A stretch of DNA of 64,000 nt, taken from contig NC_003282.8 in NCBI RefSeq assembly GCF_000002985.6, forward strand, positions 12,648,001 to 12,712,000, given 5' to 3'. This DNA comes from Caenorhabditis elegans (taxonomy: Eukaryota > Nematoda > Chromadorea > Rhabditida > Rhabditidae). This document shows, piece by piece, positions 11,401-23,400 of this stretch; position 1 is the stretch's first letter, and every line of letters starts with the position of its first letter. The notes beneath the pieces are model-generated. The model did no database searches and was not told the DNA's origin. It saw only the letters and a program-made list of their open reading frames with translations. Position numbers and translations under genes: made by a program.

Positions 11401-14400
11401 CGGATTTTTTTATTTTCGATTCAAAATTCGAAATTTTTCAATTTTTTCCAGGTTTTCGCAAAAAAATTTTTTCCATGCCCTAATTTTCTTACTAAAATGT
11501 TCCTTTTTTTTTCTCAGGAGTTATAAATGTTTTCTTTTAGAAAAATACGAAATTACGATAACAATTTGATTAAAATAATTCAAATAAAAATTTCAGAAGT
11601 TTCCTCCGCCTGGACAGCCCCCTGTGCTGTAGAAGTTTAGATGACGACGAAGACGATGACGATGATAGTAAAATTGAAATAGCAGATAATGAAGGAGGTC
11701 CAGTACCACTTCAAAGAGTAAAAGCACTCGTTTCAATGATGACTCCACGTGATCAGTATATTGGAACAGCGCCAAGTTTTGTGGAATTTGATATGTCTGT
11801 TGAAGGATTTGCAGCTTTATATCTTCCATCTTTGGCTCCAATGTTTTCAACAACTAAAGCAGGTAAGAAACCTGATCAAGAATGATCGGAATAAAAATTC
11901 AGGAAAAATAGAACAACCAAAAAACAGAAAAGGATTTTTCGAATTTCCGGAAAATCAAAAATCGAAAAAAAAAATGTTTAGAATTACTATAAATTGAAAA
12001 AAAATGAACGAAAATTGTAATTTTTAATCAAATTTTGTTAATCAGGAAAACAGAAGAAAACCTAAAATTTTCTTCTAATAAGAATGAAAATGGCCAAAAA
12101 AAATTTCCGCTAATTCGAAACATCAAAATTTTAGAAAGCTAACAAAAATTGTAATATTTAATATAACCTTTTTTTCCATTTTTTCATTCGATGCTCATAT
12201 CCAGTCTTTTGTAACAAAAAATGATACATTTCAGAAAGAATTTTCCCCCCACTCAATGGATTCTCCTTCTGCACATGGATCTACCTTGATGCTCTTTCGG
12301 ACAAGAAAGCAGATGCTCATCCGATTCGACTGCTCACTGTTACACGCGCCGTGGCTCCACCGAACTCTGACCCACCATCCAAGAAACCATCGCAGACAGC
12401 ACATCTCGCCTGCTTTCAGTGTCAATTCTCGGCGTTTGATCGAAGTTTGCTGATTTCTACTGAAGAAAGTGATCAACCTGGAGCGGATTTGGAGAAGACT
12501 GCCAATTTTCAGACTGATAAGGTAATCATATAGATAGCTAGGTTTTTAAAAATAGAGCAATGAAATTTGGAAAAAAACTTTTAAAGGATGCACTCGAAGA
12601 ATGGTTAGTCACCTCTCAACAGAAATTAAGATGGGATTGAAAAGATCTAGAGGAGCTTATTCTAAGGTTGAAACTTCAGGTAATGCTCCAGTAATTGGGT
12701 TCGACACCTCTCCAGTGAAACTAATATGAGTTTGAATTTGGAGTCATTTAAATAAATATTTCCCAGATTTCGGTACTGAACCCTTCAAAACTAATTCATA
12801 TTCCAGCTGATCAGAATCACATTGGCCGATCAAGTTCGATGTGGAGAATGGTTTCATTTGGCTGTAGTGTTCAATCGATCCGTATTGAAATCATCACAGG
12901 TACGACACTTGACAATTTTTTATTTAGGCGAAAAAAAAAACTCATCCAGATCTTCACATTATCACCCAGAAATTTATCAGAAAACTCATTGAGACGTGTA
13001 GGTTTATCTGGGTGTCCATTATTATTATTATTTCTTATTGCATTTTACAATTCCTGAAATCCTCGGATTCTACCCGCCCTCTAGTAGATCGTTCGGAATG
13101 TGATCTAGATGAGCATCCAAACCTTCTTCCAGCCAAATCTCAAACTAATTCGAATTTTATAGGTATCACTCTACTTGAACGGCCGTCACATTTCAACGCA
13201 AAAGCTGATGTATGTAGCACAAAATGCTGGAGGAGCAGCCACTCAGCTGGCACAAACATACTCGGTGAATGCAGTTGTTGGCACATTGCCAGCTCTCAGA
13301 AGGCCTAGCAGGTTAAGGTATGTGCGACAGGAATTCTGTGGAACTCGGAAAAACCGAAGCATAGCAAAAAATTGCGGTTTGAAATCCGCATTTTTTCAAC
13401 AATTTAATACAAAACTCGGATTCTGAAATGAAACTTTAAGATTTTTTAAATGTTTTTTGGAAGTTCTTGAAATTTGTAAAAGTTTGGAAAAAACTTTTTC
13501 TTTTTTTGGTTTTTTTTCTCAATTTTTCCAACAAAAAAAAAAAGCAAAGTATTTTACGGACAGATTATAAAATTCTGTAATTCTATTCACTAAAATTAAT
13601 TCTTGCAGATTCCGCCTGGCTTCGATATTCCTCGCCGAAGAGCCAATGACTGCGGAAACAGTTCGAGCTGTTGTACAGCTTCAACCTCATTATATTGGAA
13701 ATTATCAAACTGCCAGTACAGCTCCACTATTCCACGAGGAAAAGGTTAGAATTTCATTGATTTTGAAAACAATTTTTCAATTTTCCAGATAGTCTTCTCA
13801 CTGTCAGCAGCTGCTACACAGGAATTAACGCTTGCAAAGATTCGAACAATGTATGGGAAAATGGATGCAGAAATTCTTTCACAGCATGTAAGACGACACT
13901 GAATAGATATCAAACCATTCAAAAGTTATTTCAGCTTGGAATATCACCAAATGATCACAGTACTCCACTTCGTGTACTCTGTAACACAATATCTCATGCT
14001 CCTGGAGCAGGTCGTACATTCGGTGGAGTTATTGTTGGATACCTTGGAATGCGAACGTTTACACCTCGACCCGTGCCTTCGTTGTTGGATTCGATTGGAG
14101 GATTCGCAAGTGTTTATGGTTAATTTTTTCAAAATATTTGTTACAAAAATTGAAATAATGTTTTATTGCAATTTTTCCCAAAATATTTATTTTCCAAAAT
14201 TGCAAAAGTTTTAAAAAAAATTTACATGAAAACGTTTTTCATTCAATTTTTCGAAAATTAAAACAATTCTGATGTTTCCAGAAATAAAGCGGAAAAAATT
14301 CTTAAAATAAATTTAAATTTTACCAAAAAAACCTGAAATTTTCTGAAAAGTTAGAAAGTTCCAAAATAGAGTTTCAAAAATTTTCTGAAAAAAAAATGTT

Positions 14401-17400
14401 TGAAAAAAATTTTAACAACAAATTAATTCATTTTTTTCTCAAAGAATATTCCGAAAATTAGAAAAAAATATTTTGAATAATTTTTCAAAAAGTGGAACAT
14501 TTATGTGCAAATAATATAGGTATTTCCTAGGACTCATCGCAATGGCAGTTGACTCTGAAGGTCTCTATGCCTCACTGAAGTCTCTTGTCTCTGCAATCCG
14601 CTCTCAACCTCGCCTCCTCGCCACGTGGAATAACAATCGTTCATATCAAATCCTGGCAGTTCTTCTAGAAGATAAGGCTAAAATGCTCAATTCTCACATA
14701 ATGCATATGGTATTTAACGTGACTGGAACTGCAGACACATCTCGAGAACACGCTCCGACTATCTCAAATCCATCGGCATTTGAAGATCTTTTATGTGACC
14801 TGAAAGTGTGGAAAGGAGCACCCAGTGAGCTGCATAAGATGCTGTTGGAGCATTTTTATGAGCTTATTACAGAGTGAGATTTTGATATTTTAAAGATTTT
14901 TGCAATTATACACATTTTCAGCCACCAACTGAACAATCTTCAAGTCGTTCGTAAATCATCTCTTCTATCTCGAATCTTACTGATTATTCATGATGAGCCA
15001 ACAATGATTAAGAATACGGATGAGATTATATTCAATTTGATATCTGCAATTATGCAGCCACAATGTGATAGTCGAAGTATATTGAAAATTGGACAAAGTA
15101 TTGCAGCGACGCTTCCAACTAGGTAAAATAATTGGAATATATATGAAAATTATTCTGATTTTTAAAACATTAGAAAAAAATTACTGGCAATTTTTTTACT
15201 GTAAAAAAATAATTATTAAAAATCAATAGAAACTGCAATTTTCTATGTTCAAAAAAATAAATTATAGTAATTTCGATTTCAAGAGAAATATGGTTAAAAT
15301 GAAAACTTAGAATGAAAATTTACAGGCAACGTTTATAGAATCAAACTGTAAAAAATAAAAACATTTTTTTCTCGAAATACGGAAAAATTGATTTTAAAAA
15401 ATTTGGTTTTTTCAATATTCAGGTAAAAAACAACATTAAAAATTAAAAAAAAAACTACAATTTTGTATATCGAAATAAAATTTAAATTCAAAAAACTGAA
15501 CACTTTAACAGAACAAAACAATAATTGTATTATTTCTGGAAACTTCACCTTAAAAAATAATTTTTTCATTCGTTTACTCAGCTTTCATATGTTTTTTTTC
15601 AGCGAATCGGAATGCTATGAAGATTCCCATCTGCCATTCCACATTTCCGAAATTCAAAAATTATTCATCGAGTCATCAGATCCTCCACCAGAAGCACTAC
15701 ATCAAGTCTACATTCGGAATCGACTTTTAAACATTATTGCCAATTTCCTTGCCAACTCAAATACTCAAGTTCAACAACAAATGTGTGATCAACTCGTTCG
15801 AACTCTAGGATTTGATTGGTTATTTGCATTAATGTCACCTGGTGTTCATTCTGGAACTATATATCTTGCTCTTCGAATCCTTTTGCTCATTCTCAATCAA
15901 CCATCCCTACTGGCTCGATTCAAGGAAGGATCTGCAAATGGTGGATGGCTATCTGAAGCTGATTCAGTTGTTCGGAATCGTGCAGCAGTGGTTCTGGGAT
16001 TCTCAGTATCGGCTCACGGTGGAGCTGTTGGATCTAAAATTGACATCAATCCAGAGTTATCGAATTGTGGAGGATTTGCCGCGTTGGAGCATCTGATGGC
16101 TGCGCATGCCGACAAACCGTATCCATACTATGCAATGTTGTCCTTACTTGTGGGGCAGCCTATTTCAGCGCTGAGGTGAGTCTAGAGAGGCCCGTGAATA
16201 TTGCAAGCCGCAAAAAGGCGGAGGGTAATTTTGCAAAGGTGTGGCGCGGTTTTTAACTTTTTTTCTTAAACTGGATTAGCGCTGCCACTATTCAAAAAAA
16301 TTCGTTTCAAAACCGTGCCCGTAAATCAACTACAGTAATCATTTTAAGAATTACTGTAGTTTTCGCTACCAGATATTTTGCGCGTCAAATATGTTGTGCA
16401 ATACGCATTCTCAGAATTGTATGCTCCTATAATACAATTTGAATAAAGTAGTTACAGATTCTGTGATCAATTCAACATGGAACTCGTATGGACACATGTC
16501 TTTGGTCTCAACTCGACGAGCTCTGTCTTTGAAGCTATAAACTCTGCGAACTTTTGTTTCGATGCAATAATCCCGTTGTTCGCAATGATTCGCACGTCGA
16601 TCTATCACCAATCATCCATTCATCAACCATGGACAGTTACAAATCCATCGACTGTAGTTCAAATGATCACATTTATGTATCAGAATTCTCCAGCATTCTT
16701 CAATATTGCACATACTGATGAGTTCATTCTTGCATTGTTTTCTACACTTATTGAAGATACAAATGCAATGGGAGTCAAGTCAGAAGTTGCGAATAGAAGA
16801 AGTCAGGATGGAGGGGGATCTCCTGATGCCGAGTATTTTCAAGCTTGTTAGTACTAGGTTTTACCGAAAAAAATCGGAAAAAATTTTAAAAAAATCTGAA
16901 TTATATCTTCTAGGTTTTCCAAAAAAAATTCCTAGGTAATTGAAAATTTGAAAAAATTTTAAAAGTTGAAAAACAGAGAATGCAAAAAACTCCCAATTTT
17001 CAAATTTTTCTTTTTTTCTCATTTTTTTCTGAAAATAATTCAGAGTAGGCATGCTAAAACTTTTCGAAAAATTAAAAAAAAACGTATTTTTTCGTTAAAA
17101 AGTATTTTTAAAAAGATCCTTATTTCAAATTTTCAGTCCTCGCTCAACCAAATGTGCGAATTGTGATGGATCTTCTCAAAAAGATATGCTGTGACAATCT
17201 TCAAGTGAATACTTCCAAAAATGACACAATTATTGACGCGATTCTCGATGTAAATTTTCCATTTCCAGTATCATTTTGAAGTATCTCGTTTCCAGAACAT
17301 TTCGGAGAGTGGAAATACGCGAAAAACACAAATCGCCTGCCTGACTTCTCTACTTCATTCGGTTCTTGAACATACTGTTGGAACAGATCTTCTCTCATCA

Positions 17401-20400
17401 TCAGCTCTTCCTCCAAACACACAAGCACAGAATATAGTTCAAATAGTCGCCAATATCTCCTTACTATCATCTCGTGCTGTTGATGCATTCTGGAATGGAT
17501 TAGTATTTGGAAGTGAATCAATGAGAATGTTATCAACACTTTATCATCTTCAAGTGATTGCAAGTAAAAAAGTGAATAAAGCAGTGAATGCGGAACCGAT
17601 TACTGGATGTATAATGAGAATGACATTGTTCATCTTGAGTCGACCGATAGACTCGGTTCCTGTTCAGCTCTCCGTTTTGGATGCTCTTAGTACATTGGTC
17701 TCGAAGCGATATCTATTCCTTTCTTCAAACGAAGCATGGTTCTTTGCATCGTTGACTCATTTGATTTTCATGTTATCAGTGACACCTGATGTTCTGTTTC
17801 AAGTGAGTTATATTCTAGATTTTTGATTTTTCTTAAGAAGAAAACCAAAATTGATATTTGAGACTAAATGTTTTGTTTCGGAAAATCTTTTTATTTTTTT
17901 GAAAAATTTTTAACATAAAATTCTCAGAAAAATTCGGAAAATCTAAAAATCTAAACTTTTTTAATTAATAAGAAAAAATAATTTTCGGGAAATTTTAAGA
18001 AAACATTTCTTTTCCAGAAATTCGAGTGTTGGACATTTTTGAAAAAATTTGAATTTTTTTTTGATAAACCGGGAAAAAATTCTGCACTTTTTTTTAGCTG
18101 ATGTTTTTTGAAAAATAACCAAAATTTTTTTTGAATATTTATATTCGAAAAACTAATTTTTTTCCTAAAATCAACAAAAATTAAACATTGCATTTTGTGA
18201 CTATTTTCAGAAAAAAAAACTACCATTTTTACTTAAAAAATAATTTTCAGATAATAAACAATTTTCAATTATTTTTAAAATTTTTTTAAAATCTAGTACT
18301 TTTGAGAAATATATTGATACTTTAAAAAAAATGGTCGAAACTTTTTGATTATGTTCGAAAACGAAATAAAATTGTTGAGGAAATAAAAAAAGGTCTGATT
18401 TTGGAGGAAACTCCAATATTTAAACAGGTTCGGATCAAATTGAGTAAGACACAAAAAAAAACGTTTTTTTTATTAATCCAAATTAGTTCCAGGACAACTC
18501 GTCTTCGTCGGATTTGGATAGAACAAGTGCTCAAGTAGCAATGTGTGCATGTCGTGTCTGGTCTGATGTAATTTGTGCAAAACAAGCACTGATCGAAGAG
18601 ACATTCAAGAAACAATCGGTGACCGATATCAACGCTGCTCGTGCTCTTCTCTCCCATTCTGCTGGGGTCTATTGGCAACAGTTTGTGGATTCTCAGTTGA
18701 GAGCAATTCAGACTGGAGGTTCTTCTGCTCAGGGATCAGCCGTCACTGCGAAGGATATCATTCAGCAGCAAATTAGCTCGAAGTTCAACCGCGTTGCTTC
18801 AGGAATTACTCGATTTGCTGCGAAGCGATCAATGAGCACAACTACTGCTCTACCATCATCCGGATCGGTGGCAGCATGGAAGAGTACATCAACTGACAAG
18901 CAAGTAATATTCATGTGGCTCCGAGTTCATGTCAGTCTTATCAAAGAGCTCGTAAGAGCCCAGAGCACTCGATACACGGAATGGCATGCTCATGTTCGTA
19001 AGTGGTGTCTGCATGATTGGCATCAATGGGAAGCTGAGCTGACTCGTGAACGAGGAATTTGGGGACCCGAACGAGCATCGAAGCTGGAAAAGTTCAAGTT
19101 GGATCTCACAGAAGGTCCGACGACTCGAATGCGACGGAAATTAATTCCCAATCGAAATTTCTATCATATTTATCCATTCCGACCACATTTGGAAGCTCCA
19201 TCCGCCAAGGCTCAACGAGCAAAAGTTGCGATTTCATTCGATTCGAAGCCATACTATGAAACTTGCCTTAGACATCGTCGCCGGACACTTGACACTCGAA
19301 TTATTGATTCTTCAAATGTTTCGACAGCTTCACCTGAAGATGGATCTGGATCTTCCAATTTATTGGGATATTCGTTTACCGATTTGTCGCGTGAGTTTGG
19401 AGGCAACACGAAAAAGGAGAGCTCTTAAAAATATGGAATTGCGAAATTATTTGAGATAAGAATTTATAAAAATAGATAAATTTTAAGCCAAAATCTTGGA
19501 TTTTGCCGCTTTTTTAAATTTAAATATACTAATTTTCTACATTTTTATTTCAAAAAAACATTTGAAATTATTTTATTCCAAAAATATTGAAACTTTTGAA
19601 ATCCCGGAAGAAACGTCGAAAAGTTTCACATGCTAAGAAATCCCTATTTTTAAATTTCTGAAAATTTCCAAAATTTCGGTTTCCCAAATTCTGAATCAAC
19701 AAAACAGGAAAAAACCATAAAATTTTTAAAATTAGGGAAAAGTTTGCAACATTTTTTTCAAGTTTTACCTGAATTTGGTCTTTACTTTAAAATTTTTTTG
19801 AGTACGCTTGTCCAAAATGACCGAATATTGTTATAAAACACTCCAAATACTTCTAGTCTCTTAAGAAAATTGCCAACATTTTGGCCTTTTTTTTTGAAAA
19901 ATGGGAAAAACCGAAAACTGTAAATTTTCGATTTTTAGACTTTCAAGCGGAAACCCTTGTCTCCAACTCCATCTAACTTCATAAAAGTTTCAGAAATCAA
20001 TTCCTCACTGATCCGACGTTTATCAACCACAGCTCCAGCCACCTCCAATGTATCTGGAACAAGCCTAGAGTTGAATGAAGAAGAATGTGAAACATCGGAA
20101 CGAAAAGAAGACGATGAGTCGATTTCTTCAATTTCAGAGAAAACTGATAGTAATGGTGTACAATCATCTGGGCCTTCAACATCATCAAATACAACGAAAG
20201 AAGCTAAGAAAGAGGAGAAAAAAGAGGAAAAGAAGGCTGGACCAGATAATCAGACACTTTTAAGACTTCTGGAACAAGGAGAGCAACTCCACTCAATGTT
20301 CAGATGTGCAAGAATTCAAGGATTAGAAACTGCGGAAGGATTGCTACTTTTTGGAAGAGATCACTTTTATGTTGTGGATGGATTTACTCTTCTCAAAACA

Positions 20401-23400
20401 AAAGAAATTCGAGATTTGGATTTTTTGAGTCAAGAGATGCATGATCCGATTGTACCGTATCCGGCTACAGGTGCTACACAGCCACCGAAATCTTCGAGAC
20501 TTTGTTCGAAATTTAGTTATAACATGATTCGGGAAGTTCATAAGAGACGGTGAGAGATTGAGTTCTTTGAAAATTTCATTAGTAAATATATTTTATTTTC
20601 CAGATATTTATTGCAACCTATTGCTCTTGAAGTGTTCAGTTCGGATGGACGAAATTATTTATTGGCATTCCCGAAAAAGATTCGAGATCGAGTTTTTGAT
20701 AAGTGAGTTTTTTGAATCAATGAATTAAAATATTGTAAATTAGGAATATAAATTGTTTTCAACATTTTTAAAATTATCGAGTTTCGTGAAAATCTGAAAT
20801 CGAAAATTTACAGTTTTCGGTAATTTTGGATTTTTCTTAAATTTTTTTTTATTTTCTGTAAATTTGAAAACTAAAACTTGCAGTTTTCCGTTTAGCCGAA
20901 ATTGCCGAATGTCGAAAATGCCCAAAACCGGCAGTTGCCGAAATTGCCGATTGCCGAAATTGCCAAAAAATTCCAAAACCGGCAATTTCCAAAACCGGTA
21001 GTTGCCGATAATTTCCGATTGCCGCGCACCCCTGAGCGAGCACTTATTCATAAAGCTTTTGATGCCCTTTTCCCGCTGCCCAACAGTTAAAATAATAAAC
21101 CATAAATTTTCAGATTAACATCAATGGCAATCAATCTCTCATCAGGAGGTTCTGATTCATTGGGAGGACAGAAAGCAAATGTGGCAATTGAAACAACTGG
21201 ACGTGGAGCATCTCTACTCTCATCACTTATTGGCCAACAATCAGTAACTCAACGATGGCTCAGTGGAAATATATCAAATTTCCAATATTTAATGCATTTG
21301 AATACTTTGGCTGGAAGATGTTATAATGATCTTTCACAATATCCGATATTCCCATGGGTTCTCGCAGATTATACAAGTTCTCAGCTGGATTTTAATAATA
21401 TTTCTACATTCCGAGATTTTTCAAAACCAATGGGAGCACAATCACCTGATCGACTGGAACAATTCTTAAAAAGATTTAGAGAATGGGATGATCCATCTGG
21501 AGAGACTCCACCGTATATGTATGGAACACATTATTCATCTGCGATGATTGTTGTATCATATCTTGTTCGATTGGAACCATTCACTCAACAATTTTTATCA
21601 CTTCAAGGTGGACATTTTGATCTTGCAGATCGAATGTTCCATAGGTAAATTTTTCTTTGAAAATCACAAAACTAGAACTTCCGACCATTCAGCGTTTAGC
21701 CACACCCACTTTTGTACCAATGAGCAAATAAAGGTGGGCGTACCTATTGGTCAAAAGTTCTAATTTTGGAAAAGTTTAAATATAGTTTTGGCAAAACAGA
21801 AAAAAATATCAATAAAATTAAATTAAAAATTTTTCGGAAATAGGTTTCGAAAATCACTACAAATTATAAAAAACCAACAACATATTTTCGATATTTTTTA
21901 AAATTTAACGATTTTGTCGGTTTTTTCGAGAAAAATAGGTTTTTTATTATTTTCTTATTGTAAATTTTTTTCGATTTTACGATTTTTAGATTTTTTTAAT
22001 TCAAAAATATTACTTTTCAACTCAAAAAAACATTCAAAAAATTGTGAAACCGCGAAATTGAACTTAAAAAAATATTGTGATTAGGAAAATAAACTTTCCC
22101 AAAAAGTTCTTAAAATGAAGAAAAGTAGGCAACTCTCTTAATATTCTAGGTAACCCCCGAAATTTGAATTTTTTTTATCTTCAAGAACGTTTTTCAATTT
22201 CAAATTTCAAAATTTCCGGCTATTTCAAGTATTTTTTAACTTTTGAAATTCTATAAAATTTATTTTGAAAAACAAAAAAATAAGCACATTTTCTAAAAAT
22301 CAAGAAAATTAAGCAATGTTTTCTGAAAGTCAAAAAAAATCCGAATTTGTTTTGGCGGAATTCAAAAATTTCTGATAAATCTAATATTTTTCAGTCAGAA
22401 ACCACAAAACTCGAATTTTTCAGCGTCGGCGATGCATGGACATCAGCTTCTCGTAACAACATGGCTGACGTGAAAGAGTTGATTCCCGAGTTCTTCACAT
22501 TACCCGAGATGTTCACGAACACGAATCATTTTGATTTGGGTGTCAAACAGAACGGTATTCATGTCAATGATGTGCTTCTGCCAGCGTGGTGTCATGGAGA
22601 TCCACGTGAATTTATACGACTACATAGACAAGCGCTGGAAAGTGATTATGTATCATCTCATCTTCATGAATGGATTGATTTGATTTTTGGATATAAACAA
22701 AATGGAGAAGAAGCAGTGAAGAATAGTAATCTATTCCATCATCTTTTCTATGAAGGATCAGTTGATTTTGAGAGAATCGATGATCCTCTCACTCGAAATG
22801 CAACCATCGGATTTGTGAATAATTTCGGACAAATACCAACTCAACTATTCAAGAAACCGCATCCTCAGAAGAAGGTTAATATTCTTGAAGGATTCAGTAA
22901 TACTCCTGGAGTAACAACTTCTCGATTATTCTACCATGCTATTCATAATATGTCGGCTCCCCAGACCCCATTCAAAGAGCTCCGATCGGCGATTGGTTCT
23001 ATCCATCAGAATGATAAGATTGGAGTAGTTGCATTGGAACAGAATAAGGTGTTCATTGGAACTAATAGATATATTACATGGGGCCTACCGGATCGAAGTG
23101 TTCGAATGGGACAAATTGATAATGATAAATCGGTTTGTGTTCATGAAATGTGTGAAGTTGACGAGATGACGTGCGCGGCAGCTGGAGATGAGACAACGCT
23201 GTTCTGTGGAAATACTTCTGGATGTATTACGTAAGTTTACTGAATTTTTATTACTTCTGTATAGACTTAGTATTTTAGGATTACTATAATTTCGGAAGTA
23301 ATGAGTTTTTGCCATTTAATGAAGGAAAATTGCCACAGTACTCAAGTGGTGGCTGTTGCAAAAAAAATTTCGACCAATTTTCGAAAAGTTTTATTATGAT

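Larger units (their letters stand above)
5489..11862 (+). other. wdfy-3: wdfy-3 exons 1-15: N-terminal armadillo-like region
   Basis: Exons: 5489-5617, 5675-5892, 6495-6713, 6762-6894, 7554-7700, 7751-7833, 7881-8082, 8139-8356, 8878-8983, 9032-9281, 9903-9997, 10052-10108, 10162-10407, 10540-11159, 11597-11862. The protein begins [18 protein letters not shown] and is made of alternating amphipathic helices, as in other BEACH proteins. An acidic run (DDDEDDDDD) is encoded near 11640. Introns over 300 bp: 5893-6494 and 6895-7553 (family A repeats), 8357-8877 (CGGCAATTGCC repeats), 9282-9902 and 11160-11596 (AT-rich, nothing seen). Confidence 0.88.
12235..19390 (+). other. wdfy-3: wdfy-3 exons 16-28: ConA-like domain and helical middle
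   Basis: Exons: 12235-12521, 12807-12899, 13163-13317, 13609-13744, 13789-13887, 13935-14118, 14531-14873, 14922-15122, 15603-16175, 16458-16846, 17137-17249, 17296-17802, 18493-19390. Exon 16 begins [18 protein letters not shown], the lectin-like fold found in large BEACH proteins. Later exons encode a long helical region. Exon 28 ends at a GTGAGT donor although the frame stays open for another 37 codons to a TAA at 19426-19428, so read-through would give a truncated form. Introns over 300 bp: 11863-12234, 14119-14530, 15123-15602, 17803-18492 and 19391-19993, all AT-rich. Confidence 0.85.
19994..23230 (+). other. wdfy-3: wdfy-3 exons 29-32: PH-like and BEACH domains
   Basis: Exons: 19994-20549, 20604-20702, 21114-21644, 22424-23230. 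Exon 29 opens with a Ser/Glu/Lys-rich linker and then the PH-like strand pattern [16 protein letters not shown]. Exons 31-32 carry the BEACH core: [19 protein letters not shown], then [43 protein letters not shown] and the [13 protein letters not shown] segment. The PH-BEACH pair is the platform that binds p62-type partners in the human protein. The 779-nt intron 21645-22423 holds a palindrome at 21660-21770 and otherwise AT-rich sequence; 20703-21113 carries CGGCAATTGCC repeats. Confidence 0.93.
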
